A stretch of DNA of 64,000 nucleotides, from NCBI RefSeq assembly GCF_001936475.1, contig NZ_MSPQ01000008.1, positions 62,001-126,000 on the forward strand, written 5' to 3'. A program made the position numbers and the translations under genes. Numbering within the stretch: the first letter of the stretch is position 1; the number at the start of each line of letters is the position of its first letter. Shown here one piece after another: positions 54,972 to 62,862 of the stretch. A model generated the notes under the pieces. That model searched no databases. It saw nothing but the letters and a program-made list of their open reading frames with translations, and had not been told where the DNA came from. Source of the DNA: Algoriphagus marinus. Its GTDB lineage: Bacteria; Bacteroidota; Bacteroidia; Cytophagales; Cyclobacteriaceae.

Positions 54972-55607
54972 ATGTCACTACGTTTAGGCGATACCGCACC
55001 AAATTTTCAAGCAGAAACCTCACAGGGAAAAATTGATTTTTATGAGTATTTAGGAGATGGTTGGGGGATTCTTTTTTCTCATCCTGCTGATTATACACCT
55101 GTTTGTACTACAGAGCTTGGAGCAGTCGCAAAGCTCAAGGAAGAATTTGCAAAACGAAATACCAAAGTAATCGCACTCAGTGTGGATGGGTTGGAAAGCC
55201 ACAAAGGATGGATATCAGATATCAATGAGACACAAGGGACTGAGGTGAATTTTCCAATTATCGCAGATCAGGATCGTAAAGTATCTGAGCTCTACGATAT
55301 GATACATCCTAATTCCAATGAAAACTTTACCGTCCGGTCAGTTTTCGTGATTGGAAATGATAAAAAAATTAAGCTTATGATTACCTATCCTGCAAGCACA
55401 GGTAGAAACTTTGATGAGCTATTACGGGTGATAGACTCTTTGCAGCTTACTGCAAACTATTCTGTAGCCACTCCTGCGAATTGGAAACAAGGGGAAGACG
55501 TAGTGGTATCTCCTTCAATCAAAACAGAAGATATACCAGCCAAATTTCCTAAAGGTCATAAAGTGATCAAACCTTATTTGAGAACGACTCCTCAACCAGA
55601 TTTATAA
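54972..55607 (+). CDS. 1-Cys peroxiredoxin
   Basis: A 211-residue peroxiredoxin of the Prx6 type. The peroxidatic cysteine is C45 in HPADYTPVCTTELG; the C-terminal extension (PANWKQGEDVVVSPS) is typical of the 1-Cys branch and no second redox Cys follows. It reduces hydrogen peroxide and organic peroxides in the cytoplasm. Monocistronic, with its own terminator. Confidence 0.93.
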   Translation: MSLRLGDTAPNFQAETSQGKIDFYEYLGDGWGILFSHPADYTPVCTTELGAVAKLKEEFAKRNTKVIALSVDGLESHKGWISDINETQGTEVNFPIIADQDRKVSELYDMIHPNSNENFTVRSVFVIGNDKKIKLMITYPASTGRNFDELLRVIDSLQLTANYSVATPANWKQGEDVVVSPSIKTEDIPAKFPKGHKVIKPYLRTTPQPDL

Positions 55608-55628
55608 TTTAGCTATCAAACCTAATTT

Positions 55629-55652
55629 AAGGCTCCAAAAGGAGCCTTTTTT
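55629..55652. terminator. Intrinsic terminator after the peroxiredoxin gene
   Basis: A 6-bp GC-rich stem GGCTCC / GGAGCC with loop AAAA, then TTTTTT. It lies at the end of both the peroxiredoxin gene and the convergent aldolase gene. Confidence 0.85.
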
Positions 55653-56310
55653 AGTTTTTTATCGCCTCAATTATTGCCAAGGCATCTGCTATTGTTTCTT
55701 TGATTTCAGTAAAGGCCCTTTTTGCGATTAATTCTTTTTTGAAAAGCTGAGAACCCATACCTACGCAAAGAACACCTGCATCAAACCAGGTTTTGATGCT
55801 TTCAGCTGTTGGTTCCACACCTCCTGTTGGGATGATTTCCACTTTTGGAAGAACCGCATGAACAGCCTTTACAAACTCTGGTGTCAAGACATTTGCAGGA
55901 TAAATTTTCACTAATTCAGCACCTAGCTCTTGCGCAAAAAAGACCTCTGAAACAGTCCCACAACCCGGAATCCATGGCGTTTCAGTTTTTTGGCAATATT
56001 CACCAAGCTTTGGATTCATGACCGGTGCCACAATAAACTCAGTTCCCATATCCAAAAAAATCTCTGCTTCCCAAGTATGATAAATTGTTCCAATTCCTAA
56101 AGAAAGTCCGGGCATTTGATCGGCCATTTTTCGAAGAGCTGGAAAAATCGAGGGAGCTTCTTTACCTCGGTTCACCATTTCTATCACTCGGATTCCGCCT
56201 TCATAAGCAGCTTCCAATAGTTTAAGACAAATGGTTTCATTCGGATTAAAAAAAATTGGCATAATGCCAGCTTGATCCATTTTTTGGATAAATGGGGTTG
56301 GGTTTCTCAT
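55651..56310 (-). CDS. eda: KDPG/KHG aldolase
   Basis: A 219-residue class I aldolase that splits 2-keto-3-deoxy-6-phosphogluconate to pyruvate and glyceraldehyde-3-phosphate. The Schiff-base lysine is K135 (ELVKIYPAN), with VIEMVNRG (catalytic Glu), IPGCGTVSE and IPTGGVEP. The gene abuts kdgK with a 1-bp overlap, so both are translated from one transcript. Confidence 0.93.
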   Translation of the reverse strand: MRNPTPFIQKMDQAGIMPIFFNPNETICLKLLEAAYEGGIRVIEMVNRGKEAPSIFPALRKMADQMPGLSLGIGTIYHTWEAEIFLDMGTEFIVAPVMNPKLGEYCQKTETPWIPGCGTVSEVFFAQELGAELVKIYPANVLTPEFVKAVHAVLPKVEIIPTGGVEPTAESIKTWFDAGVLCVGMGSQLFKKELIAKRAFTEIKETIADALAIIEAIKN

Positions 56311-57302
56311 TATCTTTTGATTTTACCTATAGACTCTCCTATTACTAATTCATGAACCTCTGCCATGCTACAAAGCAAGACATCGCCTGGAACACTGTGC
56401 TTGATCGCTCCCGCAGCCACTGCAAAATCTATTGCATCCTGAGGAGCCAAATACAACAAGCCTTGAATCAGTCCCCCGGCAAACGCATCTCCAGTACCTA
56501 CCCGATCTACGATATGGGTCAGGTCGTAGCTTTTAGAAGTAAACCACTCATCAGCACTGATCAAATCTCCAATCAGAGTATTGTGTGATGAGCTATGGGA
56601 TGTTCGTTCTGTCTTAGAGATGTATTTCAGGTTTGGAAATTTATTGAACATATGACCCTTGGCATGTTCAAAGTCATCAAATTCAATATTCAAGCAAGCT
56701 GAGAAATCACGTTTTCCAGCGATCATTACTTGTGTAAGTTCCATCAAGTCAGGCATTACTTCATGAGGTTTTTTTCCAAATTGCCAGAGATTGCTTCTGT
56801 AGTTCAAATCACCGCTTGTTGGAATGCCTCTTTTTTTAGCCTCTTGCAGAGCCTTTAAAGTTAAAGTTGCAGACTCCTTAGATATCGCTGGACTTATTCC
56901 TGACCAATGAAACCAATCTGCATCAGCAAATACATTCTCCCAGTTTAGATCATTTCCATCAAAGTTTGCAAATACAGAATCAGCTCGGTCATAGATCACC
57001 TGTGAACTCCGCTGCATTGCTCCTTGCTCCAAAAAGTAAATACCCATTCTCCCAGGATAATATTTCACAAAATCCGTCTTAATCCCATTTCTTCGAAGCC
57101 TTGCAGCAGCGGCCCAGCCAATTTCATGATCTGGGAATGCCGTTAGGTGGTACGCATTGTTCCCCCAAAAAGCCAAAGCTGCACCCACATTGGCTTCAGA
57201 GCCTCCAAATTCCACATCATAAGAATTGGTTTGAAAAAATCGCTCATTTCCGGGAGGCGAAAGTCTAAGCATTACTTCACCAAGTGTTACAATTTTTTTC
57301 AT
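56310..57302 (-). CDS. kdgK: 2-keto-3-deoxygluconate kinase (PfkB family)
   Basis: A 330-residue PfkB sugar kinase. GEVMLRLSPP at the N-terminus and GGSEANVGAALA bind substrate; the catalytic Asp is in DRVGTGDAFAGG. It phosphorylates 2-keto-3-deoxygluconate to KDPG, which Eda next door cleaves. Substrate is inferred from gene context. It is divergent from uxaA, so the three genes probably share one control region of about 50 bp. Confidence 0.9.
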   Translation of the reverse strand: MKKIVTLGEVMLRLSPPGNERFFQTNSYDVEFGGSEANVGAALAFWGNNAYHLTAFPDHEIGWAAAARLRRNGIKTDFVKYYPGRMGIYFLEQGAMQRSSQVIYDRADSVFANFDGNDLNWENVFADADWFHWSGISPAISKESATLTLKALQEAKKRGIPTSGDLNYRSNLWQFGKKPHEVMPDLMELTQVMIAGKRDFSACLNIEFDDFEHAKGHMFNKFPNLKYISKTERTSHSSSHNTLIGDLISADEWFTSKSYDLTHIVDRVGTGDAFAGGLIQGLLYLAPQDAIDFAVAAGAIKHSVPGDVLLCSMAEVHELVIGESIGKIKR

Positions 57303-57357
57303 CAGTCACTGTTTTTTTTCTAATTTGAAACCACTTACAACTACTCAAGCTTTTTTT

Positions 57358-59001
57358 ATGCGAAATAAAACTTTGGTCCTCCATCCTCATGATAATGTCG
57401 GAGTTGCCTTGACAGATTTATCAATTGGAGAACTTATCAAAGATTCTGAAAATACAGTTAAGATTCAAGACGATATCTCTGCAAAGCATAAATATGCGCT
57501 GAAAAACTTTACAGCCGGCGATGACATCTTGATGTATGGAACTATTGTAGGAGAAGCTACACAATCGATACCAGCTGGAGGTGCCATTACTCTGGCTAAT
57601 ATTCGTCATAAAACCCGTAAGTATCGAACTTCCTCTCAAACCTATTCCTGGAATCCTCCCGATATCAATTCCTGGAAAAACAAGACTTTCCAAGGTTACT
57701 TAAGGGAAGATGGTCAAGTGGGAACAGCTAATTATTGGTTGGTGCTTCCATTGGTTTTTTGCGAGAATACAAATATTAAATTATTACAAGAGGCCTTCGA
57801 AAATGCTTTAGGCTTTGCCAAGGTCAATCCTTATGAGCGTCAAATTAGAAATCTTATTTCTGGCTTGGGTAATGAAGTGGTACAAAAAAGTACGGAAACG
57901 GTTACGAACGAAATAACTGAAAAAGACTTTAGAGTTTTTGAAAATCTAGATGGCATTCGATTTTTAACTCATAATGGAGGCTGTGGTGGCACTAGAAATG
58001 ATGCTGAAACACTTTGTGCATTATTGGCAGGATACATACATCATCCCAATGTTGCAGGTGCCACAGTTTTGTCTCTTGGTTGCCAAAATGCGGAGGCAAA
58101 AATTTTGGAACGTAAACTTCAGGATCTTCAAAAGGGGAATCCAAAGCCTGTGATTATTTTTGATCAGCAGCAGGAAGGAACTACAGATGATTATATCACC
58201 AAAGTAATTGCCCAAACCTGGGAAGGTCTCAAGGTTGCAAATCAAAGTAAAAGATCTTCTCAGCCTATCAGTAAGCTTGTAATCGGTCTTGAGTGTGGTG
58301 GATCTGATGGTTTCTCCGGTATTTCAGCCAATCCAGCGCTTGGCAGAGTTTCTGATTTGGTGGTAAGTAACGGAGGAAGTGCTATACTTTCGGAATTTCC
58401 CGAACTCTGTGGAGCAGAACAGAATCTCATTGATCGCTGTAAGACACCGGAAATCGCTCAAAAATTCATTCGTTTGATGGAAGAATATGCCGCTGCTGCT
58501 GACCGAGTAGGATCTGGATTTGATATGAATCCAAGTCCTGGAAATATAAAAGATGGGCTACTTACTGACGCGATAAAATCCTGTGGTGCGGCAAAAAAAG
58601 GAGGAACTGCCCCTATTTCAGGAGTTTTGGATTATACCGAATATTTGTCCTCTCAAGGATTAAATCTATTGTGCACTCCAGGAAATGATGTGGAGAGTAC
58701 TACAGGTCTTGCCGGTAGTGGAGCTAATATCATTCTCTTCACGACTGGTCTTGGTACCCCAACCGGAAACCCAATTTGTCCTGTGATTAAAGTTGCTACA
58801 AATCATAAGTTGACATCAAGAATGTCTGATATTATAGATTTTAATGCGGGAAGTATTATTTCAGGCGATCAGACGATCGAAGAATGCGGAGATGATTTAC
58901 TTGAACTTGTACTAAAAGTAGCTAGTGGGGAAATAATTGTAAAAGCGGATCAAAAAAGGAATTTTGACTTTATTCCATGGAAACGGGGGGTATCTCTATA
59001 A
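57358..59001 (+). CDS. uxaA: Altronate dehydratase
   Basis: A 547-residue UxaA-family enzyme: N-terminal SAF domain (residues about 1-80), then the large Fe-dependent domain with THNGGCGGTRND, LSLGCQNAE and GLECGGSDG, whose Cys residues bind metal. It converts altronate to 2-keto-3-deoxygluconate, the substrate of KdgK. ATG 57358 is preferred to TTG 57325, which would add 11 residues and crowd the divergent promoter region. Confidence 0.92.
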   Translation: MRNKTLVLHPHDNVGVALTDLSIGELIKDSENTVKIQDDISAKHKYALKNFTAGDDILMYGTIVGEATQSIPAGGAITLANIRHKTRKYRTSSQTYSWNPPDINSWKNKTFQGYLREDGQVGTANYWLVLPLVFCENTNIKLLQEAFENALGFAKVNPYERQIRNLISGLGNEVVQKSTETVTNEITEKDFRVFENLDGIRFLTHNGGCGGTRNDAETLCALLAGYIHHPNVAGATVLSLGCQNAEAKILERKLQDLQKGNPKPVIIFDQQQEGTTDDYITKVIAQTWEGLKVANQSKRSSQPISKLVIGLECGGSDGFSGISANPALGRVSDLVVSNGGSAILSEFPELCGAEQNLIDRCKTPEIAQKFIRLMEEYAAAADRVGSGFDMNPSPGNIKDGLLTDAIKSCGAAKKGGTAPISGVLDYTEYLSSQGLNLLCTPGNDVESTTGLAGSGANIILFTTGLGTPTGNPICPVIKVATNHKLTSRMSDIIDFNAGSIISGDQTIEECGDDLLELVLKVASGEIIVKADQKRNFDFIPWKRGVSL

Positions 59002-59036
59002 AAAAATAGCGATCAATTATGATCGCTATTTTTTTA
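59002..59036. terminator. Bidirectional intrinsic terminator
   Basis: A perfect 14-bp stem AAAAATAGCGATCA / TGATCGCTATTTTT with loop ATTA, between convergent genes ending at 59001 (+) and 59052 (-). Confidence 0.9.
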
Positions 59037-59051
59037 TAAGTTTAAAATAAA

Positions 59052-59702
59052 TTAATACGTTATTCTACCTTTTATAACACTTGAGCCTTTGCCACTTGAG
59101 GGACTGAAAAAGCCATTAACTTCTGCTGTTCCTGTTGCTCCTTTGAATTTACCTGTTCCACCTACAATCTCTACTTCAGCTACAAAGTCTGCTCTGCTTC
59201 CATCTGCACTAAAAGTAACTTGATTGCTAATACTCGAGAACCATACAGAATTTCCTTTTTTGTCTGTGGTTACTGAACTAACATTATCTGGAACATCAGT
59301 AATACCTAGCTCATTTAATTCCTCACCAAAAAACATGGTAACAGGAGCCGCGATTGTTTCTAATCCATTTGGACCAAATTGAGCAAATTGGTTTAGGAAA
59401 GTCAAGGCTTTACCCATGTGCGAAGAGTTCCCAACGCCTGAGCCTGGATAATAAGTCTGATCTGGACCTCCGGTAGAATTTTCACCAGGTACTGGAAAAA
59501 GAGAATTTTCAAATCGTTCGAAATAATTCCTTTCTGCTCTTTTTCTCAAATTTTCTTCTCCATTAGCAGGTGAATTAATAGATTCTATTTGCTTAGCATC
59601 TTCTTGAATTACAGGGGATTCTATTTCTGTAGCACAGGAATAAAGCACTAAGGATGCCGATAATACTAAGGCAGGTTTCAAGAGTAATCGTGTTTTTTTC
59701 AT
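59052..59702 (-). CDS. Putative lipoprotein with a barrel-like C-terminal domain
   Basis: A 216-residue protein with a lipoprotein signal (lipobox LYSC, cysteine about residue 23). A charged linker leads to a conserved-looking tail: FVAEVEIVGGTGKFKGATGTAEV, then SSVIKGRITY at the very end. The GGTGKFKGATG pattern recalls small eight-strand barrels (allene-oxide-cyclase-like or SRPBCC-type), but I do not recognise a named family. It is membrane-attached and periplasmic or surface exposed. It stands alone between two terminator-like regions. Confidence 0.65.
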   Translation of the reverse strand: MKKTRLLLKPALVLSASLVLYSCATEIESPVIQEDAKQIESINSPANGEENLRKRAERNYFERFENSLFPVPGENSTGGPDQTYYPGSGVGNSSHMGKALTFLNQFAQFGPNGLETIAAPVTMFFGEELNELGITDVPDNVSSVTTDKKGNSVWFSSISNQVTFSADGSRADFVAEVEIVGGTGKFKGATGTAEVNGFFSPSSGKGSSVIKGRITY

Positions 59703-59827
59703 TTAAATAATTTTAAGGTTGATTGTTTTTTTTTAATAATGGTTTTTACGTTGGTATTTAAAACTAATCGACACGGAAAAATACATATCAATTAATTTGC
59801 TTTTCAAACCAATAAAAGTGCCAAATA

Positions 59828-60112
59828 TTAAAATTCTAGAATAAAAAATTTTGCTTTTGCAGCTTTTTCACGAATCATCCGTGCTTTTTCATATTCCTTA
59901 GAATAGTACCAATTCATTGCAGAATCTTTATCCGGAAATTCTAGCATTACTAATCTATCGTGATTCCACTCCCCTTCCAGTACAAGTACTTCTGTACCCC
60001 GAACTAAAAATTTTCCTCCAAATGATTCCACCGTTGCCGGGGTTAGTTTTTTATACTCTTCGTATAAATCACGATCGTGGATATCTACCTGTACTAGGAC
60101 AATTGCTCCCAT
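59828..60112 (-). CDS. DUF1330 protein
   Basis: A 94-residue protein with a dimeric alpha/beta-barrel fold of DUF1330: VQVDIHDRDLYEEYK, then FGGKFLVRGTEVLVLEG and MLEFPDKDSAMNWYYSKEY. Function is not established. It lies 3 bp after the TolC gene on the same strand, so it may be translated from the exporter transcript, although it is unlikely to be a transport part. Confidence 0.9.
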   Translation of the reverse strand: MGAIVLVQVDIHDRDLYEEYKKLTPATVESFGGKFLVRGTEVLVLEGEWNHDRLVMLEFPDKDSAMNWYYSKEYEKARMIREKAAKAKFFILEF

Positions 60113-60115
60113 AAC

Positions 60116-61504
60116 TTATTCATCAAAACCTAAACCTGCTGCAAAGCGGCTTTTTGCAAAATTTATCCTCCGTTTAGACACTAAATCATTTAGAGTCAGT
60201 TTTGAACTAAAAAGGGAAACCTCACGAGCATTTATTAAAAATAAACTGCTTTCACCAATTTCAAATCTTCTTATTTCTCCTTGAAGTAAGGATTCTAAAC
60301 TAGTGACATTCTGAGAAAAGGTGACTATCTGCGTATTTATAACTTCAAAACTATTGATCTCTGCTTCCAGTTTGGTTCGGAGTTCTACCTCTTTTAAGTC
60401 TCGAGAATTTTGTTTGAAATCAATTTTAGCATTTGCCAAACCAAGAGCTCCTCTACTTTTTCTCCAAAGTAGTGGCGTATATACTGAGACTCCCCACTTG
60501 TAATTGTTTTCAAAGAATGGAGAATTAAAATCCCCTAGATTCTCAGTCAAAAAGTTGTATTTAAGTTTTACTACAGGGAGGATTTGTTGGCCTTTTAACT
60601 TACGCTCTACGCCCAAACTCGCCAGTTCAAAATCCGCAATTTCCAATAATGGATGAGATGAAACCGCTACGCGGAGATCTTCTTTTTCTAAAATTGGAGC
60701 AAATTCATCATATAAGCCTTGAGGAATGACACCGCTCTCCAACAACATTGGATTACCATCTTCATCCCAAAGAAAGGTATTCAAAAGTTGAGATGCGCCA
60801 AAGAATGCATTTTCTGCAGATTGAAGGCTATATTGTCTATTGAGTAAAATTGCAAATGCCTCTACTGTATCGATTGCAGGCAAATCACCTTGTTGGTAGG
60901 CAATTTTGATTGCATCAAATCTAATCTTTGCAAGTTCAACACCTTCATTTAATACCTTAACATTTTCATGGGCTACTGCCCATTTCCAATAGGATTCTGA
61001 AGCATTAAAGTAGAGTTCATTGAGTAATTGCTCCCGTTGAGAAACGGTTGATTCCTGATAAATTTGCGCTTGTCGTAAAGCAGCTCTTCGCTCGTCCAAG
61101 ATCAATCCTTGACCAAGGTTTACAGAAGCTCCAGCAGCAAATAATCCATCAATAGGTACAGAACCTTCAGGGTTAAGAAATTGTCCTGTATTCCTTTCAA
61201 AGGTACCATTTAACTCAATTCCAGCCCAAGTTGGAATACTGATTCCTGCCTCTTGCTTATCGTAATAGGTATTCTCCTTAAATTCTTTCTTATCCATTGT
61301 TCCATACAAAAGAGGGTCGAAACCTCCCCTAGCTTGTCGGACTTCCATATCTCCCATTCTCAGATTGATTTCTGCTTGGGCTGCGATTGGATGATAGGAC
61401 CTAACCCAAGTCTGAAAAGAATCAAAATCAAGCGTATCCAGCGTCTGGGACCACCCAATAAGATAAACAAGAAAAAAGGTAAAGCTTAACGAAAACTTCT
61501 TCAT
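60116..61504 (-). CDS. TolC-family outer-membrane efflux protein
   Basis: A 462-residue outer-membrane protein: signal peptide (cleavage near residue 20, IGWSQT), then the doubled helical hairpin with beta segments of TolC (ARGGFDPLLYGTMD, AGASVNLGQGLILDERRAAL, PLLWRKSRGALGLANAKID). It forms the exit duct for the HlyD and ABC proteins encoded just upstream; overlap with the HlyD gene is 4 bp. Length and helix pattern are normal for the family. Confidence 0.9.
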   Translation of the reverse strand: MKKFSLSFTFFLVYLIGWSQTLDTLDFDSFQTWVRSYHPIAAQAEINLRMGDMEVRQARGGFDPLLYGTMDKKEFKENTYYDKQEAGISIPTWAGIELNGTFERNTGQFLNPEGSVPIDGLFAAGASVNLGQGLILDERRAALRQAQIYQESTVSQREQLLNELYFNASESYWKWAVAHENVKVLNEGVELAKIRFDAIKIAYQQGDLPAIDTVEAFAILLNRQYSLQSAENAFFGASQLLNTFLWDEDGNPMLLESGVIPQGLYDEFAPILEKEDLRVAVSSHPLLEIADFELASLGVERKLKGQQILPVVKLKYNFLTENLGDFNSPFFENNYKWGVSVYTPLLWRKSRGALGLANAKIDFKQNSRDLKEVELRTKLEAEINSFEVINTQIVTFSQNVTSLESLLQGEIRRFEIGESSLFLINAREVSLFSSKLTLNDLVSKRRINFAKSRFAAGLGFDE

Positions 61505-62856
61505 TTTTTATTTTTGGCTAGGCCGTCTTTTTCTTCTTGTGTGTAATAATCTGCCGGGAATCCATTGAGCTGTCGCCATATTTCATACCAGACAGGAACA
61601 TCATTCAACAATGCAATTCCATCAGCACCGGATCCCATTCGGAGTAAATCAGGCCATGGTTCTTCATCTGGATCTTCTGCAACGACCACACGATATTGGT
61701 TATTTGGTCCTGCAAATTGGTCAATAGCAACCACCTGTCCCCCAAAGGTACCATTAGAGAGCTGTGGCCATCCTGAAAAGACAATCGCAGGCCATCCATC
61801 AAAAATGAATCTCACCTTATTTCCGACTTTAATTAATGGCAAATCAACCGGCTGGACATACATTTCTACTGCAAGTTCGGCATTAGATGGAACGATATTT
61901 AAAATTTGGTCTCCCTCTTTAATCGTTTCTCCTATTCCTACTTGAATTGCCTGAGCCAAATAGCCATCCTGAGGAGCTAAAATATGCCTGAAACCTGTAC
62001 GTGCTTCATAATTGGAGTATTGATTTTCAAGTTTTGTGGCTGTGGCTTCCGCATCGTATTGAGAAGACATTGCTGTATACATCTCGGATCTCGATTTGGC
62101 TAATTTGTCCCGGAAATCATTTTCGATTGCATCAAGATCAATCAAAGCAGTAATCTGGGAATTTTGACTACTTAAATAATCATTTTCTGCTGCAAGAAGC
62201 TTTGCTTGAACGTCTTGAAATTTCAGTCTTCTAGTTTCTAAATCAGTCAAAGATCTTAATCCTTCCTCATATAGTTTTTCTGCTCGCGCCAATTGTTCTA
62301 CACCGATTTTAAAATTCACTTTAGCCTGCTCAAAATATATACTGTCCGACTGAACTTTTAGATTAGCCATATTCAGCTTGTTCTGAGCTTGCTTAAGTTT
62401 CAAAATATTATTTGCCTCGATTGCCTTGATTTGTGATTGAAGTTGCCCAACCTTCTCTTTATAAGAGTCTGCAGATAATAATTTCGCATCTACCTGAAGT
62501 TGAGTTCTTGGCAATAACATCGAATCAAAGTATTCATCTTTGATTTCGGAAATCTGCAAAATTGTATCTCCTTTTTGCACAAATGCACCTTCTCGAACAT
62601 ACCATTTCTCAATTCTACCAGCAATTACCGAATGGATGGTTTGAGGTCTCTGCTCTTGTTTCAAAGCAGTGACATACCCTTTGGACCTAATATTCTGAGT
62701 CCAAGGCAAAAAGAGCATGATAAACATCACTATCAAAATACCGGTAAGAATTCTTACTCTTCGCTTACTTTCCTTGATAGGCAAAGTCATTACCAAGCTT
62801 TTAGCTCCGCTAAAAGGAATTGACTCTTTTATTTTAACATTAGAAATATCTAACAT
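61501..62856 (-). CDS. HlyD-family membrane-fusion protein
   Basis: A 451-residue adaptor: cytoplasmic N-terminus, one membrane segment (about 34-52), lipoyl half (RIEKWYVREGAFVQKGDTIL), long coiled coil (about 120-270), second lipoyl half (PQDGYLAQAIQVGIGETIKEGD) and a beta-barrel domain. It couples the inner-membrane ABC protein to TolC in type I secretion. The ABC gene ends 7 bp upstream of its start; tolC follows with a 4-bp overlap. Confidence 0.9.
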   Translation of the reverse strand: MLDISNVKIKESIPFSGAKSLVMTLPIKESKRRVRILTGILIVMFIMLFLPWTQNIRSKGYVTALKQEQRPQTIHSVIAGRIEKWYVREGAFVQKGDTILQISEIKDEYFDSMLLPRTQLQVDAKLLSADSYKEKVGQLQSQIKAIEANNILKLKQAQNKLNMANLKVQSDSIYFEQAKVNFKIGVEQLARAEKLYEEGLRSLTDLETRRLKFQDVQAKLLAAENDYLSSQNSQITALIDLDAIENDFRDKLAKSRSEMYTAMSSQYDAEATATKLENQYSNYEARTGFRHILAPQDGYLAQAIQVGIGETIKEGDQILNIVPSNAELAVEMYVQPVDLPLIKVGNKVRFIFDGWPAIVFSGWPQLSNGTFGGQVVAIDQFAGPNNQYRVVVAEDPDEEPWPDLLRMGSGADGIALLNDVPVWYEIWRQLNGFPADYYTQEEKDGLAKNKK

Positions 62857-62862
62857 AGTATT

